Shown here one piece after another: positions 26,891 through 35,821 of a stretch of 64,000 nt of DNA. Made by a program: the position numbers and the translations under genes. The stretch spans positions 735,533 to 799,532 of the forward strand of contig NZ_JABXWT010000001.1 of the NCBI RefSeq assembly GCF_013377785.1. Direction: 5' to 3'. Numbering within the stretch: position 1 is the first letter of the stretch; the number at the start of each line of letters is the position of its first letter. The notes beneath the pieces are model-generated. The model saw only the letters and a program-made list of their open reading frames with translations. It did not search any database and had not been told where the DNA came from. The DNA is from Ruegeria haliotis (GTDB lineage Bacteria; Pseudomonadota; Alphaproteobacteria; Rhodobacterales; Rhodobacteraceae).

Positions 26891-26911
26891 GCTGAGCTTT
26901 CGAAGCTCAGC
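26891..26911 (+). other. intercistronic hairpin before dihydropyrimidinase gene
   Basis: GCTGAGCTT-TCG-AAGCTCAGC, a perfect nine-base stem with a three-base loop, ten bases after the upstream stop and 43 bases before the next ATG. No U-tract follows, so it is more likely an RNA-stability or processing element than a terminator. Confidence 0.55.
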
Positions 26912-26953
26912 TGATAAAAGCATGAGGCGCAAAGCGTCCACAGGGAGAAGAAC

Positions 26954-28408
26954 ATGTCAACTGTGATCAAGAACGGAACCGTCGTTACCGCCGATCTGAC
27001 ATACAAGGCGGATGTTAAGGTTGAAGATGGCACCATCATTGAGATTGGTCTGGGTCTGAAAGGTGACAAGGAACTCGACGCTACCGGGTGTTATGTCATG
27101 CCCGGAGGTATCGACCCGCATACGCACCTGGAGATGCCGTTCATGGGCACCTATTCCAGCGATGATTTCGAAAGTGGAACCCGGGCCGCTTTGGCTGGTG
27201 GCACCACGATGGTCGTGGACTTTGCGTTGCCAAACCCCGGTGAAAGCCTGCTGGACGCCCTGAAACGCTGGGACAACAAGTCGACCCGCGCGAATTGTGA
27301 CTATTCGTTCCATATGGCAGTGACTTGGTGGGGCGAGCAGGTGTTTGACGACATCAAAACGGTCATCGAAACGCGCGGCATCAACACGTTCAAACACTTC
27401 ATGGCCTACAAAGGCGCATTGATGGTGAATGATGACGAGCTGTTTGCCTCGTTCAAACGTTTGGCGGAACTTGGTGGTGTGGCGATGGTGCATGCCGAAA
27501 ATGGCGATGTTGTCGCCGAATTGCAGGCCAAGCTGATGGCCGAAGGCAATACCGGTCCCGAAGCGCATGCCTATTCCCGCCCGCCACAGGTTGAGGGTGA
27601 GGCGACGAACCGCGCCATCATGATTGCCGACATGGCAGGCGTACCGCTTTATGTGGTGCACACCTCCTGCGAGGATTCCCACGAGGCCATACGCCGTGCC
27701 AAGATGCAGGGCAAGCGGGTCTGGGGTGAGCCTTTGATCCAGCATCTTACACTGGATGAGAGTGAGTACTTCAACACCGACTGGGATCATGCCGCCCGCC
27801 GGGTGATGAGCCCACCATTCCGTAACAAGCAGCATCAGGACAGCCTGTGGGCGGGCCTGCAATCCGGCTCGCTGAGTGTTGTGGCAACTGACCATTGCGC
27901 CTTTACGACCGAACAGAAACGCTATGGTGTCGGCGACTTTACCAAGATTCCGAACGGAACCGGGGGATTGGAAGACCGGATGCCGATGCTGTGGACCTAT
28001 GGTGTGGGTATGGGTCGCCTGACGCCGAATGAGTTTGTGGCGGTTACCTCAACAAACATCGCTAAGATATTGAATTGCTATCCAAAAAAAGGCGCCATTC
28101 TAGTGGGTGCAGATGCGGATATTGTTGTTTGGGATCCCGAGAAAACCAAGACAATCAGCGCTGATAGCCAGCAGTCGTCAATCGACTACAACGTTTTTGA
28201 AGGCAAGGATGTTAAAGGGCTGCCACGCTTTACTCTGACACGGGGTCAGATTGCGGTGCATGACGGAGAAATACGGGCGCAAGAGGGGCACGGAGACTTT
28301 GTTTCGCGCGAGCCAAACAATCAAGTGAACAGGGCTCTGAGCACGTGGAAAGAGCTGACCGCGCCGCGGCCGGTAGAACGGTCGGGAATACCGGCGACAG
28401 GGGTATAA
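26954..28408 (+). CDS. hydA: dihydropyrimidinase
   Basis: A 484-residue cyclic amidohydrolase that opens dihydrouracil and dihydrothymine to N-carbamoyl-beta-amino acids, second step of the pathway. Metal and active-site motifs: GGIDPHTHLEMPFMG, the carboxylated lysine region TFKHFMAYKGALMV, HAENGDVVAE, VVHTSCEDSHEAI and ATDHCAFTTEQK. Length and motifs match D-hydantoinase/dihydropyrimidinase. AGGGAGAAG precedes the ATG. The gene lies between the M20 hydrolase and the ABC importer in one operon. Confidence 0.96.
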   Translation: MSTVIKNGTVVTADLTYKADVKVEDGTIIEIGLGLKGDKELDATGCYVMPGGIDPHTHLEMPFMGTYSSDDFESGTRAALAGGTTMVVDFALPNPGESLLDALKRWDNKSTRANCDYSFHMAVTWWGEQVFDDIKTVIETRGINTFKHFMAYKGALMVNDDELFASFKRLAELGGVAMVHAENGDVVAELQAKLMAEGNTGPEAHAYSRPPQVEGEATNRAIMIADMAGVPLYVVHTSCEDSHEAIRRAKMQGKRVWGEPLIQHLTLDESEYFNTDWDHAARRVMSPPFRNKQHQDSLWAGLQSGSLSVVATDHCAFTTEQKRYGVGDFTKIPNGTGGLEDRMPMLWTYGVGMGRLTPNEFVAVTSTNIAKILNCYPKKGAILVGADADIVVWDPEKTKTISADSQQSSIDYNVFEGKDVKGLPRFTLTRGQIAVHDGEIRAQEGHGDFVSREPNNQVNRALSTWKELTAPRPVERSGIPATGV

Positions 28409-28462
28409 TGCGCACGGGCCGCCATCTTGTGGCCCAAAGCCAACTCTTTTCAAGGCAATGGA

Positions 28463-29260
28463 ATGAATACTGAAAGCACGACCCAGCCCGTTATCGAGGC
28501 AAGGCAGCTGGACCTTACTTTCCAGACTAACGACGGGCCTGTCCATGCGCTCAAGGACGTGGATCTGACCATCGACAAGGGTGACTTCGTCAGCTTTATC
28601 GGGCCGTCAGGTTGCGGCAAGACGACGTTTCTACGTTGTATCGCAGCGCTTGAAACACCGACCGGCGGAACCCTGACCGTTAATGGCATGACCCCGGATG
28701 AGGCGCGGCGGAACCGGGCTTACGGATACGTCTTTCAGGCCGCTGGCCTGTACCCTTGGCGGACCATTTCCAAGAACATCAAACTGCCGCTGGAGATCAT
28801 GGGTTTCTCTGCCGCAGAGCAGCAGGAGCGCGTAAAGAACGTTCTTGAACTTGTTGATCTTGAAGGGTTTGGTGAGAAATTTCCGTGGCAGCTGTCGGGT
28901 GGGATGCAACAGCGCGCCAGCATCGCGAGAGCGCTGGCCTTCGATGCCGACATCCTGTTGATGGACGAACCCTTTGGCGCGCTGGACGAGATAGTGCGTG
29001 ATCACCTGAACGAGCAATTGCTAGCCCTTTGGGCGCGGACCGAAAAGACCATCGGTTTCGTGACGCACTCGATCCCCGAGGCGGTGTATCTCAGCACCAA
29101 AATCGTAGTCATGAGCCCGCGTCCGGGGCGGATTACGGATGTGATCGACAGCCCTCTGCCTAAGGAACGTCCGCTTGATATTCGCGACTCACCAGAGTTC
29201 ATCGAAGTTGCCCATCGTGTCCGCGAAGGTTTGCGGGCCGGGCATGGAGATGATGTTTAA
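28463..29260 (+). CDS. ABC transporter ATP-binding protein (nitrate/taurine/NMT1 type)
   Basis: A 265-residue ATPase of the TauB/SsuB/ThiZ class. Walker A GPSGCGKTT, Q-loop YVFQAAGLYPWRT, signature LSGGMQQRASIARAL, Walker B ILLMDEPFGALDE and the switch His in FVTHSIPEAVYL are all present. It energises the two permeases downstream. The ATG at 28463 has AAGG about seven bases upstream. Its place after dihydropyrimidinase suggests import of a pyrimidine or a hydantoin/ureido compound. The next gene's ATG overlaps its TAA. Confidence 0.92.
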   Translation: MNTESTTQPVIEARQLDLTFQTNDGPVHALKDVDLTIDKGDFVSFIGPSGCGKTTFLRCIAALETPTGGTLTVNGMTPDEARRNRAYGYVFQAAGLYPWRTISKNIKLPLEIMGFSAAEQQERVKNVLELVDLEGFGEKFPWQLSGGMQQRASIARALAFDADILLMDEPFGALDEIVRDHLNEQLLALWARTEKTIGFVTHSIPEAVYLSTKIVVMSPRPGRITDVIDSPLPKERPLDIRDSPEFIEVAHRVREGLRAGHGDDV

Positions 29261-29691
29261 TGCCCGGCAGTGATCTCAGAAGAGCGAAGACGGGTGATGT
29301 TCCCGCTTGTGCACATGTCATATCGACGTGGGCATCGCAGACCAATTGGATGCCGGACGAACTGCCGCAGCAGCAATTGGAGGCGTTGATCCGAGAGGCG
29401 TTCCCGAGCCGAGAGATCTGGGTCGTAGGCGATCCCGTCGATTGCTACATGTCGGTTGATCCCGAAAGCCATAAGGTTGGTGCGCTGTACTGCCTGCGAA
29501 CCCGAGAGGGGATCGGCAAGGCGCTGTTGGATACTGCAAAGGATGGCCGTGACTACTTGTGGCTGACGGCGCATGAGCCGAACAAGGCCGCCCAGAAGTT
29601 CTATCGGCGCGAAGGATTTACGGTGGTGGGATCGGAACCCCCAACCCCACCGGAAACTCTTCCCGTCGTGCGGATGGAGTGGCGGTCATGA
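29260..29691 (+). CDS. GNAT family N-acetyltransferase
   Basis: A 143-residue acetyltransferase with a GNAT look: RRAKTGDVPACAHVISTW at the start, REGIGKALLDTAKDG (acetyl-CoA pyrophosphate loop, GIGKAL) and the C-terminal NKAAQKFYRREGFTVVGSE. It is translationally coupled on both sides (TAATG with the ATPase gene, ATGA with the first permease), so it is built into the transporter operon. The substrate is unknown; acetylation of an imported amine or beta-amino acid is one guess. Confidence 0.85.
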   Translation: MPGSDLRRAKTGDVPACAHVISTWASQTNWMPDELPQQQLEALIREAFPSREIWVVGDPVDCYMSVDPESHKVGALYCLRTREGIGKALLDTAKDGRDYLWLTAHEPNKAAQKFYRREGFTVVGSEPPTPPETLPVVRMEWRS

Positions 29692-30605
29692 AGCAGATTG
29701 TTGCCGTTTTGACCGTGATCGCCGCGCTCGTCGTGTTCTGGTATGTCGCCTGCATCCCGATGAACATCAAAGGCGTTCTGACCGAGCAGGAGCGTGCAGG
29801 CGCCGAGGTGCAGCCGCCGTCCGCCAAGGATCGACGGGACATGGGTGAGTTTGGTTTGGTTCTGAACAACAGTTTTGCCATTCCCGCCACCTGGGAACAG
29901 GATCGTCCCCGCTTACCCGCGCCGCACCAGGTTGCGGTCGAACTTTGGGAGACGACAGTTCTTAAGAAGATCACCTCGAAACGGTCGTTGATTTACCATG
30001 GTTGGGTGACCCTCAGCGCGACAATGCTGGGCTTTGCGATTGGCACGGGGTTGGGTATTCTTCTAGCGGTTGGGATCGTTCATAGCCGGGTCATGGACCT
30101 TTCGGTCATGCCTTGGGCCATTGTCAGTCAAACCATCCCGATCATTGCACTGGCGCCAATGATCATCGTGGTGCTTTATTCAGTGGGTATTCAGGGGATC
30201 ATCCCCAAAGCAATCATCTCGGCCTATCTCAGCTTTTTCCCGGTCGTGGTTGGCATGGTCAAAGGCTTGCGCAGCCCTGACGCGATGCAGCTGGACCTGT
30301 TGCGCACCTATAGTGCCAGCCGGTCGCAGGGGTTCTGGAAATTACAGTTGCCTGCGTCGATGCCCTACCTGTTCACGTCATTGAAGATCGGCATCGCGGC
30401 ATCCTTGGTCGGTGCGATCGTCGGTGAATTGCCCACGGGGGCTGTTGCTGGGTTGGGCGCACGATTGCTGGCGGGCAGCTACTATGGCCAGACGGTTCAG
30501 ATCTGGTCAGCCCTGTTTGCCGCGGCGATCCTGGCGGCCTGTCTGGTCGGTCTGCTGGGTGTTGTCGAGCGTGCTGTTCTGAAACGGATGGGGATGGCGC
30601 AATGA
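29688..30605 (+). CDS. ABC transporter permease
   Basis: A 305-residue inner-membrane permease of the BPD_transp_1 class. A first helix (VAVLTVIAALVVFWYVA) is followed by about 80 polar residues, probably periplasmic, then five or six helices with the EAA-like loop (MQLDLLRTYSASRSQGFWKLQLPASMPY) that docks the ATPase. The ATG at 29688 overlaps the GNAT stop (ATGA). It forms a heterodimer with the next permease, judged by tandem order. Confidence 0.92.
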   Translation: MKQIVAVLTVIAALVVFWYVACIPMNIKGVLTEQERAGAEVQPPSAKDRRDMGEFGLVLNNSFAIPATWEQDRPRLPAPHQVAVELWETTVLKKITSKRSLIYHGWVTLSATMLGFAIGTGLGILLAVGIVHSRVMDLSVMPWAIVSQTIPIIALAPMIIVVLYSVGIQGIIPKAIISAYLSFFPVVVGMVKGLRSPDAMQLDLLRTYSASRSQGFWKLQLPASMPYLFTSLKIGIAASLVGAIVGELPTGAVAGLGARLLAGSYYGQTVQIWSALFAAAILAACLVGLLGVVERAVLKRMGMAQ

Positions 30606-31447
30606 TACTGGTCCTGTGTGCAATCGGAATTTGGATACTGGGCTGGTGGTTGAACAGCCGCCTGGCCAGCGGACCTTATGCCGGAACGCGAATGGTGCGG
30701 TTTTTGGCGCCGCTGATCTTTGGGCTGACCGTCATCGGTATCTGGGAGTTGCTGGTGAAAGGACTCGAAGTCCCTCTGGTTATTCTGCCAGCGCCATCAA
30801 TTATCTGGGATCGATTTTGGGATAGTTTACCGGTCTTGTGGGCTGATTTCGTACAGACGATCATCAAGGGGGCGCTCAGCGGGTACATCATAGGCTGCGG
30901 GGCGGCTCTGTTGATGGCGATTGCCGTGGACCGTTGGGATTTTTTGCGTCTTGGGTTGCTGCCGGTGGGAAACTTTGTGGCGGCCCTGCCGATTGTTGGT
31001 ACCGCGCCCATTCTGGTGATGTGGTTCGGATTCGACTGGCATTCCAAAGCGGCTGTGGTCGTGGTGATGGTCTTTTTCCCCATGCTGGTTAACACTGTGG
31101 CTGGTCTGCGCGAGGCCACTGCGATGCAGCGCGACCTGATGGAAACCTATGCGGCAACCTATTGGCAGAGCTTCTTTAAACTGCGCTTTCCGGCCGCGAT
31201 GCCTTTTGTGTTCAACGGTTTGAAAATTTCGACCACTCTTGCGCTGATCGGCGCTATCGTGGCCGAGTTTTTTGGCTCACCAACCCTGGGTATGGGCTTT
31301 CGGATATCGACCAGCGTCGGGCAATTGTCGCTGGACATGGTCTGGGCTGAGATTGTTGTGGCCGCGCTGGCAGGAACGGCCTTTTATGGTCTGGTCGCAA
31401 TGATCGAAAAGGCGGTGACCTTCTGGCACCCTTCGCAACGTGGATAA
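30602..31447 (+). CDS. ABC transporter permease
   Basis: A 281-residue partner permease with six hydrophobic helices and an EAA loop (AMQRDLMETYAATYWQSFFKLRFPAAMPF). The start overlaps the preceding stop by four bases. Together with the upstream permease, ATPase and downstream binding protein it makes a complete importer. Confidence 0.92.
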   Translation: MILVLCAIGIWILGWWLNSRLASGPYAGTRMVRFLAPLIFGLTVIGIWELLVKGLEVPLVILPAPSIIWDRFWDSLPVLWADFVQTIIKGALSGYIIGCGAALLMAIAVDRWDFLRLGLLPVGNFVAALPIVGTAPILVMWFGFDWHSKAAVVVVMVFFPMLVNTVAGLREATAMQRDLMETYAATYWQSFFKLRFPAAMPFVFNGLKISTTLALIGAIVAEFFGSPTLGMGFRISTSVGQLSLDMVWAEIVVAALAGTAFYGLVAMIEKAVTFWHPSQRG

Positions 31448-31501
31448 AAATAGAAAATTCAACAGACCCCGAAAACGGGGCGCAATCAGCAACTAGGAGA
31501 C

Positions 31502-32497
31502 ATGAAGATGAAAAAGCTACTCAGCGGGGCGGTTGCCGCCCTTAGCCTGGCAGCCAGCGCGGCGCTGGCAGCGGATGAGGTGACACTGCAGTTAAAGTGG
31601 GTCACTCAGGCGCAATTCGCGGGTTACTATGTGGCCAAGGACAAAGGGTTCTACGAAGAAGAGGGGCTTGATGTCACAATTCTACCTGGGGGGCCGGACA
31701 TTGCACCAACGCAGGTGATTGCCGGTGGTGGCGCCGATGTGGCCGTGGAGTGGATGCCCGCTGCTCTGGCGGCGCGTGAAAAAGGATTGCCGCTCGTTAA
31801 CATTGCGCAACCGTTCAAAAGCTCGGGCATGATGCTGACGTGCTGGAAGGACGCTGGGATTGCCTCACCCGAAGATCTCAAGAACCGCACGCTCGGTGTT
31901 TGGTTCTTCGGCAATGAATTCCCGTTCATGAGCTGGATGAGCCAGTTGGGCATCGATACTGGTGGCAAAAGTGACAGTGGGGTGGAAGTGTTGAAGCAAG
32001 GCTTCAACGTTGACCCGTTGTTGCAGCGTCAGGCCGATTGCATCAGCACCATGACTTACAACGAATACTGGCAGGTCATTGACGCAGGTGTCGGTCCGGA
32101 TGAGCTGGTGACGTTCAAGTACGAAGATCAGGGCGTCGCGACGCTGGAGGATGGTCTTTATGTGTTGGAAGAAAACCTGAGTGATACGGCCTTTACGGAA
32201 AAGATGGAGCGCTTTGTGCGTGCCTCGATGAAGGGTTGGAAATACGCTGAAGAAAACCCTGACGAGGCGGCGGAAATCGTGTTGGAAAACGACGAGACCG
32301 GTGCCCAGACCGAAGAGCATCAAAAGCGTATGATGGGTGAGATCGCTAAGCTGACCGCTGGATCGAATGGATCGCTGGACCCGGCGGACTTTGAGCGTAC
32401 GGTGAATACGCTGCTGGCAGGTGGTTCTGATCCGGTTATCACAAAACAGCCGGATGGTGCCTGGACGCATCAGATCACAGATGCAGCTTTGAATTAA
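31502..32497 (+). CDS. ABC transporter substrate-binding protein, NMT1/THI5-like
   Basis: A 331-residue periplasmic binding protein. Residues 1-23 are a signal peptide (LSLAASAALA before ADEVTLQ). The mature part reads LKWVTQAQFAGYYVAKDKGF and GLDVTILPGGPDIAP, the hallmark of the NMT1/THI5-like family that binds pyrimidine precursors, formyl-aminopyrimidines and related ligands. Given the operon, uracil, thymine, dihydropyrimidine or hydantoin are candidate ligands. AGGAG lies just upstream; a second ATG two codons in is equally possible. A terminator follows. Confidence 0.92.
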   Translation: MKMKKLLSGAVAALSLAASAALAADEVTLQLKWVTQAQFAGYYVAKDKGFYEEEGLDVTILPGGPDIAPTQVIAGGGADVAVEWMPAALAAREKGLPLVNIAQPFKSSGMMLTCWKDAGIASPEDLKNRTLGVWFFGNEFPFMSWMSQLGIDTGGKSDSGVEVLKQGFNVDPLLQRQADCISTMTYNEYWQVIDAGVGPDELVTFKYEDQGVATLEDGLYVLEENLSDTAFTEKMERFVRASMKGWKYAEENPDEAAEIVLENDETGAQTEEHQKRMMGEIAKLTAGSNGSLDPADFERTVNTLLAGGSDPVITKQPDGAWTHQITDAALN

Positions 32498-32525
32498 AAC
32501 GACCTCTCAGATCCTGAGGCAACAG

Positions 32526-32553
32526 CGCGGTCCCATCCGGGGCCGCGTTTCTT
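32526..32553 (+). terminator. rho-independent terminator of the pyrimidine/ABC operon
   Basis: CGCGGTCCC (32526-32534) pairs with GGGGCCGCG (32539-32547) through one G-U pair, loop ATCC, followed by TTTCTT. It lies 29 bases after the binding-protein stop. Confidence 0.8.
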
Positions 32554-32622
32554 ATTCACGATGTCGGATTTGTGTCTGTACTTGGCAGCGAAACAGATTA
32601 GTATTTCCTTGTAATTTAACGC

Positions 32623-32636
32623 ACTTCCTACGAAGT
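32623..32636. promoter_or_regulatory. short dyad in the tupB promoter region
   Basis: ACTTC-CTAC-GAAGT, 20 bases before the tupB ATG, in an AT-rich 102-base stretch between the upstream terminator and tupB. It could be an operator for the tungstate-linked regulator, but the arms are only five bases. Confidence 0.3.
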
Positions 32637-32655
32637 ACCTCAGCCGAAGAATAAA

Positions 32656-33369
32656 ATGCAGAACTTTGCAGCAGAATTCAATTCAGCTCTCGCTCTGATC
32701 CTCGAAGGAGACTCAGAGCTTTGGGCGATTGTGCTGCTGTCTCTGCAGGTTTCAGTGTTTGCGGTTCTGATTTCCGCAGTGATTGGGATGCCTATCGGCG
32801 CAGCACTTGCCGTTGCACGCTTTCCCGGGCGGCGGATGATGATTGTTCTGATGAATGCACTGATGGGATTTCCGCCGGTGGTCGTTGGTCTGCTGGTTTA
32901 TCTGATGCTGTCGCGTTCCGGGCCGCTGGGCATTCTGGAGCTGCTTTATACACCTACCGCCATGATCATTGCGCAGGTGGTTCTGGTCACGCCCATCATC
33001 GCGGCGCTGACCCGGCAGGTGATCGAGATGCTGGCCGAGGAGTATTCCGAACAGCTCCGGTCTCTTGGTGTATCCCGATTGGCGTCGGTTCCGGTGCTGT
33101 TATGGGACGCACGCCTCGCGCTGATCACGGCATTGCTGGCCGGCTTTGGGCGCGCCATAGCCGAGGTCGGCGCGGTGATCATCGTCGGTGGCAATATCAA
33201 CCATGTGACCCGGGTGATGACCACGACCATTGCACTTGAGACTTCCAAGGGCAATCTGGCGCTGGCGCTGGCTCTTGGTGCGATCCTGATTGGCATTGCG
33301 GTGGCGGTGAATGCCATTGTCAGCGCGCTGAGTTTGCGGGCCGAGCAGGAAGGGTTGCGCCATGCGTGA
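32656..33369 (+). CDS. tupB: tungstate ABC transporter permease
   Basis: A 237-residue permease with five or six helices and the docking loop YSEQLRSLGVSRLASVPVLLW. The segment MGFPPVVVGLLVYLMLSRSG followed by TPTAMIIAQVVLVTPI matches TupB-type rather than ModB-type permeases. It is first of tupBCA, overlapping tupC by eight bases. With TupA and TupC it brings tungstate into the cytoplasm, fitting the formate dehydrogenase genes next door. Confidence 0.9.
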   Translation: MQNFAAEFNSALALILEGDSELWAIVLLSLQVSVFAVLISAVIGMPIGAALAVARFPGRRMMIVLMNALMGFPPVVVGLLVYLMLSRSGPLGILELLYTPTAMIIAQVVLVTPIIAALTRQVIEMLAEEYSEQLRSLGVSRLASVPVLLWDARLALITALLAGFGRAIAEVGAVIIVGGNINHVTRVMTTTIALETSKGNLALALALGAILIGIAVAVNAIVSALSLRAEQEGLRHA

Positions 33370-34096
33370 TCTGGTCTCGGATATGACAAACTGCCTGCGG
33401 GCGCGCGATCTGCAAGTCCGAAGCAACGGAAAGGCGTTGTTGGATGTCCATGATCTGACGCTGGACGGGCCGGGCCCGACCTTGATCCTTGGGCCAAACG
33501 GTGCGGGAAAAAGCCTCTTACTGCGGTGTCTGCATGGTCTTATTTCTCCTGATCGTGGGCAGGTGGTGCAAGATGGAACGCCACTTAATGCCTATCACAA
33601 AGCCCGTCAGGCCATGGTATTTCAACGACCCGTCCTATTGCGTCGGTCGGTGGCCGCAAATCTCGACTTCGTGCTCAAACGACAAAATATGAGCAGGACA
33701 GGGCGTAAGGACCGGATCGTCGAGCTGTTGACGGAAGGCGGTCTGGAAGACAAATCGCGGCAGTCTGCGCGGTCGCTGTCAGGTGGTGAGGCGCAGCGGC
33801 TTGCCATCCTGCGTGCGCTGGCGCTGAACCCGGAAACCTTGTTTCTGGATGAACCAACAAGTGCACTTGATCCAAGCGCGACGCAAATGATCGAACGGAT
33901 GGTGCTGCGCGCCTCGTCCCGCGGTGTGCGGATTGTGATGGTAACGCATGACATCGGACAGGCGCGTAGATTGGCGGCCGACGTGGTGATGATGCAGGGT
34001 GGGCATGTTGTCGAACATGGCCCGGCCAAACAGGTATTGGATGTCCCCGGAAGCGAGGCTTCACGTCGCTATCTGGCGGGCGGATTGGTTACATAA
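33362..34096 (+). CDS. tupC: tungstate ABC transporter ATP-binding protein
   Basis: A 244-residue ATPase: Walker A GPNGAGKSLL, a Q-loop-like VFQRPVLLRRSV, signature LSGGEAQRLAIL, Walker B TLFLDEPTSALDP, switch His in VTHDIGQ. AGGAAGGG lies about seven bases before the ATG at 33362; a second ATG at 33383 would shorten it by seven residues. It overlaps tupB and is followed by tupA after 21 bases. There is no C-terminal molybdate-sensing (TOBE) domain, which again favours Tup over Mod. Confidence 0.92.
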   Translation: MRDLVSDMTNCLRARDLQVRSNGKALLDVHDLTLDGPGPTLILGPNGAGKSLLLRCLHGLISPDRGQVVQDGTPLNAYHKARQAMVFQRPVLLRRSVAANLDFVLKRQNMSRTGRKDRIVELLTEGGLEDKSRQSARSLSGGEAQRLAILRALALNPETLFLDEPTSALDPSATQMIERMVLRASSRGVRIVMVTHDIGQARRLAADVVMMQGGHVVEHGPAKQVLDVPGSEASRRYLAGGLVT

Positions 34097-34117
34097 CAAA
34101 ACAGAGCGGAGAATTAG

Positions 34118-34933
34118 ATGTTCCGGGGAATTATTCGGGCGGCATTGATAACCCTTGGGCTGACGGCAGGGTCGGCGTGGGCGGAAGAGCCCTTTATCGT
34201 GGTGCAATCCACAACTTCGACCCAGAACTCGGGCCTGTTGGATTACATCCTGCCGTGGTTCGAGGCAGAATCCGGGATCGATGTGCGCGTTGTTGCAGTT
34301 GGCACCGGTCAGGCAATCCGGAATGCAATCAATGGCGACGGCGATGTTCTGCTGGTACACGCCAAAACCGACGAAGAGCAGTTTGTAGCAGACGGTTGGG
34401 GCGTCGAGCGGAAGGATCTGATGTACAATGATTTTGTTCTGGTTGGGCCAAAATCTGATCCGGCCCAGATCAAAGGAGGGTCCGATATCCTGACGGCCCT
34501 GACAGCCGTCGCAGCGGCGGATGCGCCGTTTGTGTCGCGTGGGGATGACAGCGGCACGCACAAAGCCGAGATGGGCCATTGGGTCGCCACCGACATTGAT
34601 CCGACACAGGACTCGGGCAGCTGGTACCGGGAAACGGGGTCGGGCATGGGGGCGACGTTGAATGTGGCCAGCGGTATGGATGCCTATACGCTGACCGACA
34701 GGGCGACATGGCTGTCCTTTGGCAACAAGCTTAACCTTGAGATTCTGGTCGAAGGAGACCCGCGATTGTTCAACCAGTATGGCGTGATCCTCGTGAACCC
34801 GGAAAAACACCCGGGTGTCAGGGCAAATGCCGGGCAACGGTTTATTGACTGGCTGACAGGGCCGGATGGGCAGGCCGCGATTGAGTCGTTCAAACTGGAT
34901 GACCAGCAGGTTTTCTTTCCCAACGCCAATTGA
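34118..34933 (+). CDS. tupA: tungstate-binding periplasmic protein
   Basis: A 271-residue binding protein with a signal peptide (about 1-22, ending SAWA). The mature start VVQSTTSTQNSGLLDYILPWF contains the TTS-type motif of TupA proteins, and the middle has SRGDDSGTHKAE, another oxyanion-contacting loop. The C-terminal QRFIDWLTGPDGQAAIESF completes the second lobe. It binds tungstate with high preference in characterised relatives. CGGAG lies upstream of the ATG. It converges with the regulator gene, with 15 bases between stops. Confidence 0.92.
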   Translation: MFRGIIRAALITLGLTAGSAWAEEPFIVVQSTTSTQNSGLLDYILPWFEAESGIDVRVVAVGTGQAIRNAINGDGDVLLVHAKTDEEQFVADGWGVERKDLMYNDFVLVGPKSDPAQIKGGSDILTALTAVAAADAPFVSRGDDSGTHKAEMGHWVATDIDPTQDSGSWYRETGSGMGATLNVASGMDAYTLTDRATWLSFGNKLNLEILVEGDPRLFNQYGVILVNPEKHPGVRANAGQRFIDWLTGPDGQAAIESFKLDDQQVFFPNAN

Positions 34934-34948
34934 GCGCGCTTGGGCGAG

Positions 34949-35821
34949 TCACCCGCTGGCCCCGTTATGGTGGATGTTTCCCAGTCGCGACAGATCATAA
35001 CCACCGAATTCGGCGGCGCGTTTTGCAAATTGTTCAGTCTGCATGAAGCTCAGCAGCTTCTGCATCGGTGGATCAAAATATGCGCGCCGCCATATTGCGA
35101 GGTCCAACCGCTCGGAATGGGTTGGAACGAAGCCAAGAGAATACAACCCGGCCAGAGCCCCCAAACCAAAGCCGACTTCAGCCTTGCCGTCATGCAAGGC
35201 GATGGCCAGCTCTTCTTCGGTGCGGGCGCAGGTGGGTAAGGTCTCGAGATCATCACGCGTAAGGCCATGCGCGGCCAGTTGCGCATCAAACAGGCGTTGG
35301 CTGGCGGCGCTATTCTGGCGCAGGATGACACGTCTACCTTTAAGGTCATCAAAGCCTGAGATATCTGTGACGCCGGGCGCCAGCAACAGGCCACGTTCCC
35401 TGTTAGCTACTTCGCAGAGCACCACCGGGGCCTCACCCAAGGCGTTTCGCAATGAATGTGCGTTGAACCCGTTGTCTTCGTGGATATGCAGCGCCGCAGC
35501 CTGCGCACTTCGATCACCTAGCCGGGATAAACCGTCGAAAGAGCCATCGTAGTAGGTGGCCAATCCCGATCCGCTTTCCCGCAGCGCCCAGTCCAGCAAT
35601 GGATCATGGCTGCCGGCGACGATCGGGGGCAGGGGTGGTTCCGCCACTTGCGGCCCCGAACGGGAGGCATTGAGCCATGCAATGATTTCGGCGCGAGGGA
35701 ACAACAGTTTTCCCATGGCGCGGACACAGGGGATTTCGCCGGATGACGCAAGATCATAGGCTTTCCGCTCGCCAATGCGCAGCAGGTCGGCCAATTCACG
35801 GGTGGTCAGGTATTCGGACAT
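34949..35821 (-). CDS. HTH regulator with periplasmic-binding-protein-like effector domain
   Basis: A 290-residue protein with an excisionase/MerR-like DNA-binding domain at the N-terminus (YLTTRELADLLRIGERKAYD; VRAMGKLLFPRAEIIAWL), followed by a PBP-like domain (PPIVAGSHDPLLDWALRESG; GLATYYDGSFDGL; DDLKGRRVILRQNSAAS; EEELAIALHDGKAEVGFGL). Proteins of this layout include molybdate/tungstate-responsive regulators. It is the last gene of the FDH operon and faces tupA, so it probably senses tungstate or molybdate and tunes tup and/or fdh; the ligand is inference. Its ATG follows the stop of a 41-residue peptide gene with no gap. Confidence 0.82.
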   Translation of the reverse strand: MSEYLTTRELADLLRIGERKAYDLASSGEIPCVRAMGKLLFPRAEIIAWLNASRSGPQVAEPPLPPIVAGSHDPLLDWALRESGSGLATYYDGSFDGLSRLGDRSAQAAALHIHEDNGFNAHSLRNALGEAPVVLCEVANRERGLLLAPGVTDISGFDDLKGRRVILRQNSAASQRLFDAQLAAHGLTRDDLETLPTCARTEEELAIALHDGKAEVGFGLGALAGLYSLGFVPTHSERLDLAIWRRAYFDPPMQKLLSFMQTEQFAKRAAEFGGYDLSRLGNIHHNGASG

